From the NCBI GenBank assembly GCA_016294105.1, contig JAEDCN010000004.1, forward strand, positions 62,001 through 126,000: a DNA stretch of 64,000 nt, written 5' to 3'. Origin of the DNA: Treponema sp. Its GTDB lineage: Bacteria; Spirochaetota; Spirochaetia; Treponematales; Treponemataceae. The stretch's first letter is position 1. The number at the start of each line of letters is the position of its first letter. The translations under genes were made by a program, and so were the position numbers. The notes beneath the pieces were generated by a model. The model was not told where the DNA came from. It ran no database searches and saw only the letters and a list, made by a program, of their open reading frames with translations. This document shows positions 14,726 through 22,905 of this stretch, one piece after another.

Positions 14726-16240
14726 TTATTTTGTAGTAGTTGCCAAATCCTTGTCTTCTGCTTCTGCATCTTGCTGAAGCTCCTTCAAGGTTTTAGCCTC
14801 TTTTACCAGCTTGTTAAAGTCCTTCTTTTGAACAACCTCCAGCGCCGCATTTAGCTGAATATCGTAGTCCAAGTCGTAGAGCCGAGGCTCCCGTACCTTG
14901 TCTGTTTCCAATCGAATGAGGCGTCGCAAAAGGCTCAAGTTCATGGGATAGGTTTTGTTCAATTCCTTTGCCAACTGAGCAATTTCATTTTCACTCATAT
15001 TAGGATTGGTCACTCGTTTTGTAAGCACCTCATCTTCCATAAACTTGATGTAGGCTTCCTGCTCCTGCTCGGTAAGCTCTGGGAAGAGAACTTCCATGTC
15101 TGGTGGAATACCAATCTTGTCGATGTTGGTGTCTGTTGGAGTGTAGTAGCGAGCCGTGGTGATTTTGATTCCATCAGTGGCGGAAAGTGCCAAGGGCTTT
15201 TGTACCGAACCCTTTCCGTAGGTTCGTTCTCCTACTAAATATGCCAGGTGATTGTCCTTCAGGGCTCCTGCTAGAATCTCTGATGCACTGGCAGAACCTT
15301 GGTTAATCAGCACCACAATAGGAATATTCTTTGGCATGGTGGTTTGCTTTGGAGAGGCTGTGTACATAAAGTTTTCGTAAGTTAGCCGACTCTTTGTGGA
15401 AACGATGGGGCCGTTGTCAATGAACTTATCTGCTACCTCTACAACACTGGTAATCAGTCCACCAGGATTGTTCCGCAGGTCAATAACAAGGCTAGTAAAA
15501 TTATTCTTCTGGAAGGAATCCAATGCATCCTGCACTCGCTGAGGAGTTTGTGGAGTGAATTCGATGATGCGAAGATATCCTGTTTGTCCAATCATGGCAT
15601 ATTTTACCGTGGGAACTTCAATCAAGGCTCGCTTTAAGGTAACGGGAAACTCCATGGAAGTGCCACGGCGGATTATCAAATCAACGGTGGTGCCAATTTC
15701 TCCACGTAAAAGATTCAGCACCTCGTCCATGGTGATGGTGGAGGTATCAGTTCCATCGATGGAGATAATCTTGTCCAAGGGTTGAATACCTGCCAAATAA
15801 CCTGGGGTGTCTTCCATTGGATGGGAAACCTCTACGTAGGCTGGTTTTTCTGGAGTTGATTCCACTGCCTTGGTAATCTGAAGTCCAACGCCACCAAAGT
15901 TACCAGAGGTGGTATCGGTAATATCTCGAGTCATGGAAAGATCCATATAGGTAGTGTAGGGGTCTTCTAGAGAATCCATAAGGCCTTTCATGGCTCCTTG
16001 GTAAAGAATCTCTGGGTCAACTTCATCTACATAATTGCGATGTACAAAGTCAAAAACACTTCCTAATAAATCAATGTATTGTCGTTTTTTTGCATTATAT
16101 GAGGAACTGTCGTTGTTTGCTTTTGGAGCAGTCTGGGAAAAAACACTGACTGTGGGAAGGAATACCAAAACAAGGGAAATAAACACAATGAGCAGGGTTC
16201 CTGCCCAAAATTTTTTTTCATTTTTTGTTGAACATGACAT
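14726..16240 (-). CDS. ctpA: carboxyl-terminal processing protease (S41 family)
   Basis: Protein of 504 residues. An N-terminal signal or anchor helix (about 12-34), then a PDZ domain near 125-210 (GGVGLQI, GYLAGIQPLDKIISIDGTDT), then the S41 catalytic domain. GSASASEI contains Ser318 and GERTYGKGSVQ contains Lys343; the 25-residue gap equals that of Prc/CtpA enzymes. It should act in the periplasm, trimming the C-termini of envelope proteins. A promoter TTGACA-N16-TACAAT ends seven bases before the ATG and no Shine-Dalgarno sequence is present, so the mRNA is predicted to be leaderless. Confidence 0.94.
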   Translation of the reverse strand: MSCSTKNEKKFWAGTLLIVFISLVLVFLPTVSVFSQTAPKANNDSSSYNAKKRQYIDLLGSVFDFVHRNYVDEVDPEILYQGAMKGLMDSLEDPYTTYMDLSMTRDITDTTSGNFGGVGLQITKAVESTPEKPAYVEVSHPMEDTPGYLAGIQPLDKIISIDGTDTSTITMDEVLNLLRGEIGTTVDLIIRRGTSMEFPVTLKRALIEVPTVKYAMIGQTGYLRIIEFTPQTPQRVQDALDSFQKNNFTSLVIDLRNNPGGLITSVVEVADKFIDNGPIVSTKSRLTYENFMYTASPKQTTMPKNIPIVVLINQGSASASEILAGALKDNHLAYLVGERTYGKGSVQKPLALSATDGIKITTARYYTPTDTNIDKIGIPPDMEVLFPELTEQEQEAYIKFMEDEVLTKRVTNPNMSENEIAQLAKELNKTYPMNLSLLRRLIRLETDKVREPRLYDLDYDIQLNAALEVVQKKDFNKLVKEAKTLKELQQDAEAEDKDLATTTK

Positions 16241-16247
16241 ATTGTTT

Positions 16248-16275
16248 ATTGTACTTTACTGATAGAGTTTGTCAA
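16248..16275 (-). promoter_or_regulatory. ctpA promoter, predicted leaderless start
   Basis: On the minus strand TTGACA, 16-bp spacer, TACAAT, seven bases, ATG. The expected first transcribed base is at or next to the start codon. Confidence 0.75.
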
Positions 16276-16331
16276 GTCAAATATTTTAGTTATATGAGAT
16301 TAAGAATAAAAAAGAAGATGTATTTTCTCGC

Positions 16332-16360
16332 TTGACAAAATACTTTTTCCTTGCTAATAT
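16332..16360 (+). promoter_or_regulatory. promoter of the serine tRNA cluster
   Basis: TTGACA, 17-bp spacer, TAATAT, ending 16 nt before the first tRNA. Confidence 0.8.
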
Positions 16361-16376
16361 AATCAAGCATTTTTCT

Positions 16377-16461
16377 GGAGCGGTGGCCGAGTGGTTTAAG
16401 GCGGCGGTCTTGAAAACCGTTGTGCTGCAAGGTACCGGGGGTTCGAATCCCCCCTGCTCCG
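16377..16461 (+). tRNA. tRNA-Ser (TGA)
   Basis: 85-nt class II tRNA with acceptor GGAGCGG/CTGCTCC, anticodon loop CTTGAAA, long variable arm and TTCGAAT T-loop. Discriminator G. CCA not encoded. Confidence 0.95.
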
Positions 16462-16485
16462 ATCCTCATGGAAAAGGTGCGTAAA

Positions 16486-16570
16486 GGAAGCGTGGTAGAG
16501 CGGTAATACAACGGATTGCTAATCCGTCGGTTCTTCACAGGCCGGGCAGGTTCGACTCCTGTCGCTTCCG
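16486..16570 (+). tRNA. tRNA-Ser (GCT)
   Basis: 85-nt class II tRNA, acceptor GGAAGCG/CGCTTCC, anticodon stem ACGGA/TCCGT around TTGCTAA, long variable arm, T-loop TTCGACT. Confidence 0.94.
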
Positions 16571-16576
16571 ATACAA

Positions 16577-16650
16577 GAGACTATAGCTCAGCTGGATAGA
16601 GCGTCAGATTGCGGATCTGAAGGCCGGTGGTTCGAATCCACTTAGTCTCG
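16577..16650 (+). tRNA. tRNA-Arg (GCG)
   Basis: 74-nt cloverleaf, acceptor GAGACTA/TAGTCTC. The anticodon stem TCAGA/TCTGA encloses TTGCGGA, giving anticodon GCG. Most bacteria read CGU/CGC/CGA with an ACG (inosine) tRNA, so a G34 version is uncommon. Confidence 0.88.
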
Positions 16651-16691
16651 TAAAACTAGAAACAAGTAAGTTTCAAGTTATTATTTTGAAT

Positions 16692-16776
16692 GGAAAGATG
16701 CGAGAGCGGTCGAATCGGGCGGTCTCGAAAACCGTTGAACTGAAAAGTTCCGGGGGTTCGAATCCCCCTCTTTCCG
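16692..16776 (+). tRNA. tRNA-Ser (CGA)
   Basis: 85-nt class II tRNA, acceptor GGAAAGA/TCTTTCC, anticodon loop CTCGAAA, long variable arm, TTCGAAT T-loop. D arm reads GCGAGAGCGGTCGAATC. Confidence 0.93.
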
Positions 16777-16826
16777 ATAGGAAAGAGTTATGGGAAGAAG
16801 GACTTAAAGTCTTTCTTTTATTATTT

Positions 16827-16911
16827 GGAAAGATGTCCGAGTGGTCGATGGTGCAGTCTTGGAAAGGCTGTGTACCGAAAGGTACCGGGGGTTCGAATCC
16901 CCCTCTTTCCG
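16827..16911 (+). tRNA. tRNA-Ser (GGA)
   Basis: 85-nt class II tRNA, acceptor GGAAAGA/TCTTTCC, anticodon loop CTTGGAA, long variable arm ACCGAAAGGT. Its 3' end is duplicated 147 bp downstream. Confidence 0.94.
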
Positions 16912-17081
16912 AATTTACCCCAAAATGGGGATTCGAAACGGAAGCACGCCGAGTGAATACGAGGTAAGCCAGCATGGATGCTGGCGCCAGTGCTGGAGGG
17001 CGGGTTGGAGCGAGCCTACAGGACGTAGGGGAGCGGAAACCGAATCCCCCTCTTTCCGAATCTACCCCAAAATGGGGATTC
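16894..17081. repeat. 41-bp direct repeat of the tRNA-Ser(GGA) 3' end flanking a 106-bp insert
   Basis: 16894-16934 and 17041-17081 are identical except for one base. Each contains the last 18 nt of the tRNA plus a downstream ACCCCAAAATGGGGAT hairpin. The 106-bp segment between them is GC-rich, unlike the neighbourhood, and holds a GCCAGCATGGATGCTGGC hairpin. Repeats of a tRNA 3' end are the usual trace of site-specific integration; a simple tandem duplication with later insertion is the alternative. Confidence 0.8.
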
Positions 17082-17097
17082 ATCAGACTCTTTAGAT

Positions 17098-17197
17098 GAG
17101 TCCAGGTGCTATGCAAGAAATTGCTATCCAACCCCGTCAGGTTCGGAAGAAAGCAGCGGCAGATTGACAGTTTCTGTGCCGTAGATTACCTGGGCTC
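17098..17197 (+). ncRNA. ffs: signal recognition particle RNA (4.5S type)
   Basis: About 100 nt forming one long hairpin with outer stem GAGTCCAGGT/ACCTGGGCTC. The apical conserved segment GTCAGGTTCGGAAGAAAGCA is nearly the universal SRP motif that binds Ffh. A run of eight T follows at 17210-17217 and would end transcription. It works with Ffh and FtsY in co-translational membrane targeting. Confidence 0.92.
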
Positions 17198-17311
17198 TTC
17201 CAAAGGGTCTTTTTTTTACAGGAACAGATAATCAGAATATGCCCTCTGAGGGAAGCAGAAGCGAAGCCTGCGGGATATGACTAAAAAACACATCCCTGCA
17301 GGACAAGACAT

Positions 17312-18553
17312 TTACTGCGGAATAATATTGACCGTTACATTTTGTAGATGGGATAACTCCCATTCGTTGGCAGTAGCAATTAACTGCTCCCACTCCTTCT
17401 GAGTGCCATGGAAATTGATTGTCTGTAAATTTCTGCAATCACTAAAGGCCGAATAAAAATCTGAGACCGTCTTGAAGTTGTTGTGGATGGTTATGGTGGT
17501 TATATTTTGGCAACTACCGAAGACCTCTGCACCCAACGAGACAATGTTAGCTGGAACCATTACACTGGTGATGGTGTCGTTATAGATAAAGGCTTTCGAG
17601 CCTACGGCAGTTATGTCCGAGGGCAGTACAATGTCCCCTGTTGCACTGGGATATGAAACCAGTGTCTTTCTGTCCTTAGTATAAAGGATTTTTCCATCAT
17701 CAGAAACACTGAAGTTTCTGTTGTTCCCTAGCTTGAATTGCGTCAAATTCACACATCCGCTAAAGGTGCCATCCAACTCAGATCCGTCAACGAGGGCAAG
17801 GTTTTCTGGCAGGGAAAAGGATTCCAAACTGGTACACTGGCGGAACCAGTGTTCAAGACCGGTTTCTATAGTACCATTGATGATGACATTCTTCAGATTT
17901 GTACACTCGTCAAATAGCCAGCCACTACTACCGGACACTGGGGGATAGTAGTTTTCTGGAAACTTATTCGTTATAGTGCCGTTTATGACAACTGTTTCCA
18001 GGTTTTGACATTGATAAAAGGTGTGGCTATCCAAGTAGACGGTGCCATTAAGTACGACCTTTTTGATAGTGGTTTTCATGAACCCTTCGTGGCCAATGTA
18101 CTGTATATTTTCCGGAATGGTAAGGGTATCTATCTTGTAGCCACGCAACAGGGTGTCATTTTGCAGTATGCTGACACCAGTGGGGAGCGTCACGTTTCCA
18201 GAGACATAAGACATACCGTAGAGCACCCTGCCGTCCTTGGAGGTCAGCAGCTTTCCGTTGTCGGCGGACTTGAAGTGCCGGTTCTTTGGATCCACCTGGA
18301 ACCGCATGTGGGGGCTGTCGGGAAAAGCGGGAAAACCATAGGGGAAGGCCGGATTGCCGTCGGTGTAGCAGAGAGATTCAACGCTGGCGGGAATTTTCAT
18401 TCTTTCCAAATTTTTGCAGCCTATAAAGGGTTCTTCGTAAAAAGAGAATTCCTTCACACCGTTTTCTATGACAACTTCCTTTAGGTTTGTACATCCCTCA
18501 AAAGAAATGTAGCAGTCTTCCGGAAGGTATACGACCTCTATGCTGGTGCATCC
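17312..18553 (-). pseudogene. C-terminal half of a BspA-like LRR lipoprotein, after an in-frame TAG
   Basis: 413 codons in exactly the same frame as the upstream half (18554-19489), separated only by TAG at 18554-18556. The reading continues the leucine-rich repeats at once: GCTSIEVVYLPEDCYISF, EGCTNLKEVVIENGV. Repeats of about 23 residues follow the LRR_5 (BspA/Treponema pallidum LRR) pattern with F.xC.NLxxVxLP. A GTG at 18457 could start a shorter protein but has no signal peptide or ribosome binding site. The likely full-length product was a surface lipoprotein of about 725 residues. Whether the stop is a fixed mutation, is suppressed, or is a sequencing error cannot be told here. Confidence 0.75.
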
Positions 18554-19489
18554 CTAAAGACTCGCTCTTGCCCCCTTGGGTAATCGAACATATTGCAATT
18601 TGGGGCAATCCTCAAATATTGACACCTGATTCGACCAGTAGGGCCATTGCTGGTCACTATCTTTAAAATACACTTTGATGAGGTTTGCACAATCCTTGAA
18701 GATGGGTGGGGCTATATACGAGAGGCCTGGAAGCACCATCTCCCGTAAACTGGAGCAACCGGCAAATGCCTCCTCGCCAATGAAAGACACCGTTTCAGGA
18801 ATAAGCAGCTGAGTCAGGCTGGAGCAGCCTGAGAAGGCATGTCTTTCAATTTTTTCCAAGCTGTTGGGCAGGATGAGTTCCGCCAGATTCTGGCAATTTT
18901 GGAACGCACGAGATGCTATACTCGTTATTGTTGCTGGCAGTTCTACACGCTGCAAGGTGGTACATTCAGAAAAAAGCTCTGCAGGTACCTCATGCATATT
19001 CTCGACCCTAGAGAAGTCCACCACCAGCCGATTCACATTGTCTAGTGTGGATGCCAAGGCTATGATTTTTTCCCTGTCATATTCACCAGATACGAGAATG
19101 ACATTATCATGCTGACTGTCGGAAAAATTTCTATCTGCAAAGACTTCTGAGAAGGTCTGGGGAGTCACTTCAAAGATAAAATCCTGGGCAGACTCTTCCT
19201 TGGGCTCTTTTCTTGTGGCTTTTACCGGCTTCTCTGGAAACTTTTCTGCCAACCGCTTCTCAGATTCATCCTCGGTATCTTCGTTGATGCTGGCTATGTC
19301 TGTGTTGAGTTGTTCTTCCGGATTGGAGTCTTCCTTGTCTGGGAGCAGCAGTGCAATGAGACCCACCACGCCAACCACAGCACCAGCTATGTACAGGTCG
19401 CTCAAATCCTTGTTGGTGGCACAACCAGACAGTGCGATGGAAGCACTGAGAACACAGAGAACAGGAAACCAGATAATTTTTTGCTTCAT
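18554..19489 (-). CDS. BspA-like LRR lipoprotein, N-terminal half
   Basis: Protein of 311 residues from ATG at 19489. A signal peptide ends in ALSGC (lipoprotein), followed by a second hydrophobic stretch (LYIAGAVVGVVGLIALLLP) and a charged Glu/Asp-rich linker. LRR_5 repeats begin near residue 150 (CTTLQRVELPATITSIASRA, NCQNLAELILPNSLEKIERH). BspA-like proteins of treponemes and Bacteroides are surface adhesins that bind host matrix proteins. The product ends in KGARASL at a TAG, after which the same frame continues with more repeats, so this is probably a truncated form. Confidence 0.82.
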   Translation of the reverse strand: MKQKIIWFPVLCVLSASIALSGCATNKDLSDLYIAGAVVGVVGLIALLLPDKEDSNPEEQLNTDIASINEDTEDESEKRLAEKFPEKPVKATRKEPKEESAQDFIFEVTPQTFSEVFADRNFSDSQHDNVILVSGEYDREKIIALASTLDNVNRLVVDFSRVENMHEVPAELFSECTTLQRVELPATITSIASRAFQNCQNLAELILPNSLEKIERHAFSGCSSLTQLLIPETVSFIGEEAFAGCSSLREMVLPGLSYIAPPIFKDCANLIKVYFKDSDQQWPYWSNQVSIFEDCPKLQYVRLPKGARASL

Positions 19490-19498
19490 TTTGAATCT

Positions 19499-19533
19499 CA
19501 AAAAAAATCGGACAAGAAGAATCTTGCCCGATT
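19499..19533 (-). terminator. terminator between two lipoprotein genes
   Basis: Stem AATCGG-CAAGA/TCTTG-CCGATT with a short loop, followed on the minus strand by a T run. It ends the 19543-20484 gene just before the LRR gene start. Confidence 0.8.
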
Positions 19534-19542
19534 CAGTTATGT

Positions 19543-20484
19543 TTATTTGAACAGGATGCCCATATCCTCACGCTCGTCATCTATTTGTGTGAACATCTCT
19601 CTGTTGGGGTTATAATTAAGAATTTCCTTGTTTGAAACAAATTCTTTTGTGTCCATTTCAGGTCTAGAGAAATCAAAGAGGCCAACTTTCTTGTCCAGAT
19701 TACTTGCAGCAAGGTTCGTCGACTTTTTCATCAGATCGGAAAACTGACTTGTAAGGACTGCTGGATCAGCAAGGAAGTCTTCCTTGCTGACAAGGTCAGA
19801 AAAGGCCAATGCGTTGATTTCTTTTATGATCCAACCATCTTTGTCTGTAATATATACGCTAGTGGAACAGTATGCTCTCGCATTGATACCTGTTGTGGTT
19901 TTGAATTCATCTAGACCGTACTCAATGTTTCCATATACATAGGATTTTGTCTTAAATTTATTCTTTTTAGCTGCCTTTGTAACTTGTTCAATGTAAAGTG
20001 TATCGGTAGGAAGAATATTATAATAACCTGGTGCTGGACTGATTTCCTTTGAGTTTTCAATCTCTGCATCCGATTCTACTGATTTTAGGAATCCGAACAA
20101 AGATCCGTCGGACATTGTTGCTTTTTTTGCTTTTTTATCTTTCTTTATAGCATTTTCAATACCGAGTTTTACGATATCTGCATATACAAACTCAAATCCA
20201 CCTCCAGTTTCCAATGCGGCCTTGAATGTCTCTGCTGACTCTTGTGCAAATTGAGGTGTAATGGCATATCCATCCTTTACTGCAGTTTTGAAAATTCCCA
20301 AAAAGGCTTCCTTCTCACCAGTCTCCCATACTACCTCATTGGAAACATAGACCGACATAAGGGCTGCCGGTGAATTTTTTGCACCAATTACTTGACTTGG
20401 GCTTAATCCCGCTGTAGATGTACAACTGGTCAGAGCGATGACTACAGTAGATATAAACAATAAACCGAAAAGACTCCTTTTCAT
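19543..20484 (-). CDS. hypothetical lipoprotein
   Basis: Protein of 313 residues. Signal peptide with lipobox ALTSC (Cys21). The remainder is not recognised: VYVSNEVVWETGEKEAFLG, a Lys-rich AIKKDKKAKKATMSDG segment, and paired strands such as TTGINARAYCSTSVYITDKD. GGAGG lies upstream of ATG and a terminator follows. Orphan gene with its own AT-rich upstream region; role unknown. Confidence 0.75.
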   Translation of the reverse strand: MKRSLFGLLFISTVVIALTSCTSTAGLSPSQVIGAKNSPAALMSVYVSNEVVWETGEKEAFLGIFKTAVKDGYAITPQFAQESAETFKAALETGGGFEFVYADIVKLGIENAIKKDKKAKKATMSDGSLFGFLKSVESDAEIENSKEISPAPGYYNILPTDTLYIEQVTKAAKKNKFKTKSYVYGNIEYGLDEFKTTTGINARAYCSTSVYITDKDGWIIKEINALAFSDLVSKEDFLADPAVLTSQFSDLMKKSTNLAASNLDKKVGLFDFSRPEMDTKEFVSNKEILNYNPNREMFTQIDDEREDMGILFK

Positions 20485-20750
20485 TGAAAACCTCCAAATT
20501 AGAGAAAAGTGTTAATTATATTATAAATCTTGAAATTTGCTTTGTCAAATTTGCTTAATATAAAAATTATAATAGTTATTATATTATATTTGTATATATT
20601 ATAATACCCCTCCCCCTACACACATAGCCCACCCATATATATAAATGTGTATATCAGCAACTTGTACTGTGCTGATTAGTATATGTGGGTGATTTTATGC
20701 AAATATATTGATGTTTTTTTTCTTGACTTGTATTCCATGTGGAGTACAAT
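20485..20750 (+). promoter_or_regulatory. AT-rich intergenic region with promoter for the InlB-repeat lipoproteins
   Basis: The first 160 bp are extremely AT-rich with TATATTATA strings, then a C-rich CCCCTCCCCCTACACACA stretch. A promoter TTGACT (20723-20728), 16-bp spacer, TACAAT (20745-20750) serves the plus-strand gene. No RNA gene is recognised. Confidence 0.65.
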
Positions 20751-20788
20751 GAAAAATATGGAGATAATATATTTTTTGGGAGGATGAT

Positions 20789-21214
20789 ATGAGAGTGATT
20801 AAGCTGGTGTTGTTCATCTTTTTTTCTTTGATAGTTGCACTTTCGTTGACTGGATGCAAGGAATTTCTTGATCAATTTCCAAACAAGGTGGATGTCACTT
20901 TTGATCCCAATGGCGGACGATGGAAAGATGGAGGCACGGATAACGTGACTCAAAATGGTACCGAGGGAGAGGAATTTAAGCTCCCCTATCGTCCGTACAA
21001 AGTATATGATGCAAAATATGATAAATCTACCGATAAGACTGTTATTCGACAATGCAAGTTTTTAGGATGGACATTACAGGGGAGCTCAACATTGATTTAC
21101 AATGAGTATGACACCCATGGAGCATATCCTGAGGAAGACAAAGTGTACGCTGCAAAATGGGGTAGCCAAGAGAAAATCACGGAATCTGGCAATACGGAAT
21201 CTAATTATCAATGA
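20789..21214 (+). CDS. InlB B-repeat (Listeria-Bacteroides repeat) lipoprotein
   Basis: Protein of 141 residues. Lipobox LSLTGC (Cys23). The mature part is one InlB B-type repeat: VDVTFDPNGGRWKDGG, then KLPYRPYKVYDAKYD, FLGWTLQGSS and KVYAAKW at the end. Such repeats form a beta-grasp fold and are common in surface proteins of Listeria, Bacteroides and treponemes. GGGAGG precedes ATG. A homologue follows 15 nt downstream. Confidence 0.85.
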   Translation: MRVIKLVLFIFFSLIVALSLTGCKEFLDQFPNKVDVTFDPNGGRWKDGGTDNVTQNGTEGEEFKLPYRPYKVYDAKYDKSTDKTVIRQCKFLGWTLQGSSTLIYNEYDTHGAYPEEDKVYAAKWGSQEKITESGNTESNYQ

Positions 21215-21229
21215 GCGAGAGGTTTGAAG

Positions 21230-21583
21230 ATGAAGAAAAGCTTTGTTCTGGGATTGGTTCTTGTAGTTTTATCGCTTTCTGGTTGTAAAATGCTCATAGC
21301 TCTCTTTGACAATGTAACTGTTACCTTTGATTTGAATGGGGGACACATAAACGGAAGCACAGAGAAGGTGACACGGACTGGAAATCCTGAGGATGAATTC
21401 CTTTTACCACAAAATCCATTCAAAAATGCTGACGAAAGTACTCGTTACAGGTTTGATGGTTGGAAGGCAAAGGAGCGCTCCTATGATTTTGACTATGAAA
21501 CATTTATCGACAAAAAAAAGCAGGTGGCCACCTTCCCAGAGGGAGATATAACCTATGTAGCAACCTGGACTATTGTTCAGTAA
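21230..21583 (+). CDS. second InlB B-repeat lipoprotein
   Basis: Protein of 117 residues from ATG at 21230, with GAGAGG upstream overlapping the previous stop. Lipobox LSLSGC. One repeat: VTVTFDLNGGHINGST, FLLPQNPFKNADES, YRFDGWKAKER, ITYVATW. Similar to the upstream protein, so the pair arose by duplication and is co-transcribed. Confidence 0.85.
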   Translation: MKKSFVLGLVLVVLSLSGCKMLIALFDNVTVTFDLNGGHINGSTEKVTRTGNPEDEFLLPQNPFKNADESTRYRFDGWKAKERSYDFDYETFIDKKKQVATFPEGDITYVATWTIVQ

Positions 21584-21761
21584 GTCATGGAGGCAGTTAT
21601 TTCCTTGTCATGACTCTATAGATATTTATAATCAAAGAACTTATAAAATTGATACCTATCGACAGATGCTTTCTCTACCATCCAATACCCCCGACTGGCT
21701 GTATTGGTATGGACAGTCAAAGGGAATTTCCAACCCATGCTACATTATGACGGTAAAATAA
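21584..21761 (+). pseudogene. possible C-terminal fragment of an unrecognised protein
   Basis: About 50 codons in one frame read plausibly (YKIDTYRQMLSLPSNTPDWL, then YWYGQSKGISNPCYIMTVK and a stop) but there is no start codon with a ribosome binding site; the longer frame overlaps the preceding lipoprotein. It may be the tail of a lost gene. No family recognised. Confidence 0.35.
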
Positions 21762-21771
21762 GGAGGCAACT

Positions 21772-22665
21772 ATGAAGAAAGACGTTTTTTTTGTAAGTAT
21801 CATTATCCTGATGGTGTGTTCCTGCAACATTGAAAAGCTGGCGTTCCAGCAGCCCCAGACTCAGAATCTGAATATTTCCCACATCCAGCCCTACATGGTG
21901 GAGGGAGCCCAGCTTTCCGCCGAACGTCCCGCCCCAGATCTCCTTTCCGAGCAGGAGGTGATGATTCGGGCGGCGGAGTATGTGGTGCAGCAGGGCTACC
22001 TTGACCCTGCCCACCCCATCTACGAGGAGGTGCCGGAGCTTGCCATCGCAAAGGTGGCAGAACCGATTTTTTTATACTATGGGGATGAGCTGCAGCAGGG
22101 AAAGGTCAATGGATTTTATACATTATATGCGACTACAAAAACTGGAAAGGTATGCCTTGTGTCTTCTGCCTGGGCACAAGAAATAATCCCAGATAAATCT
22201 TCAGATAGACCTGATTTCGCCCGGGGGTATGGATGGGACTCTTTAGACATGAACATTGTAAGTCAAAAAGAAACCCTTCAGATTTGCCAAAACATTTTCC
22301 CGGGGAAAACAATATCAGAGCCTATGGCTATCTGTACTAAAACAGATGTACATCAATTTCTCGTTGACGCATGGTATGTGGAGGTGAGTGACGGAAACCG
22401 CAGTGCCGGTGGCAGCCACGAGGAGTACCTGCTGGACATGACGGTCTTTGACCTGCCGCCACAGCAGAGCATCTCCGCCAATCCCCGTGCAGCCCTTTCC
22501 CGCAGCACCGTGTCCGGGGGCTGGGGAACCCGCATTGCCCGCATAGACGAGCCGCTGCACCTGCACGAAAAGCTTGCCCAAGCCAAGGCACGAGCTGCAG
22601 CCGGGGAGCCGGAGCCAGCAGTGGGGCCCACAGAGCCGGTGAAGATCACCCCGGTGGAGTTCTAG
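21772..22665 (+). CDS. hypothetical lipoprotein
   Basis: Protein of 297 residues with AAGGAGG upstream. The signal peptide ends in MVCSC (lipobox). The mature part is not recognised; it contains EQEVMIRAAEYVVQQGYLDP, FYTLYATTKTGKVCLVSSAW, DAWYVEVSDGNRSAGGSHEE and a Pro/Ala/Glu-rich tail. GC content jumps within the gene: the ends are GC-rich, but about 22060-22370 is AT-rich, as if parts had different histories. A small membrane protein gene follows 12 nt downstream. Confidence 0.7.
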   Translation: MKKDVFFVSIIILMVCSCNIEKLAFQQPQTQNLNISHIQPYMVEGAQLSAERPAPDLLSEQEVMIRAAEYVVQQGYLDPAHPIYEEVPELAIAKVAEPIFLYYGDELQQGKVNGFYTLYATTKTGKVCLVSSAWAQEIIPDKSSDRPDFARGYGWDSLDMNIVSQKETLQICQNIFPGKTISEPMAICTKTDVHQFLVDAWYVEVSDGNRSAGGSHEEYLLDMTVFDLPPQQSISANPRAALSRSTVSGGWGTRIARIDEPLHLHEKLAQAKARAAAGEPEPAVGPTEPVKITPVEF

Positions 22666-22677
22666 GAGGCAGGCGGG

Positions 22678-22812
22678 ATGCGGCGTAGGTTCGGGATGGG
22701 ATTTCTGGCGGCGGCATTGGTGGTGGTGCTTGCCGGGATGTGGATTCCCCTGATACTCCAGGCAAATAACCTCGTCACCTCCCGCTTTGACTCCCACCGC
22801 AAAAAAGGCTAA
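22678..22812 (+). CDS. small membrane protein, 44 residues
   Basis: ATG with GGAGG eight bases upstream, right after the lipoprotein gene. MRRRFGMGFLAAALVVVLAG starts a signal-anchor or single membrane helix, followed by a polar tail ending DSHRKKG. Too short for domain assignment. Spacing and ribosome binding site support a real co-transcribed gene; it might be a processed leader or a membrane micro-protein. Confidence 0.55.
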   Translation: MRRRFGMGFLAAALVVVLAGMWIPLILQANNLVTSRFDSHRKKG

Positions 22813-22847
22813 CCCTCTCCTCGTGCTGGCAAAGTCAGTCTCCATGA

Positions 22848-22889
22848 TTTTACAAAACGTCGAAAAAAAAGTTTACAAAACGCCGAAAG
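22848..22889 (+). repeat. two direct repeats upstream of the truncated ATPase gene
   Basis: TTTACAAAACG(T/C)CGAAA-like units at 22848-22866 and 22871-22889, 23 bp apart. The second overlaps a possible -35 (TTTACA) with CATAAT downstream. It may be an operator or simply a duplication. Confidence 0.55.
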
Positions 22890-22905
22890 ATTGCATAATA
22901 AGAAT

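Noticed and set aside
16912..17092. A sixth tRNA after tRNA-Ser(GGA)
   Set aside because: Only the 3' 18 nt of the tRNA are repeated; there is no anticodon arm or acceptor 5' strand.
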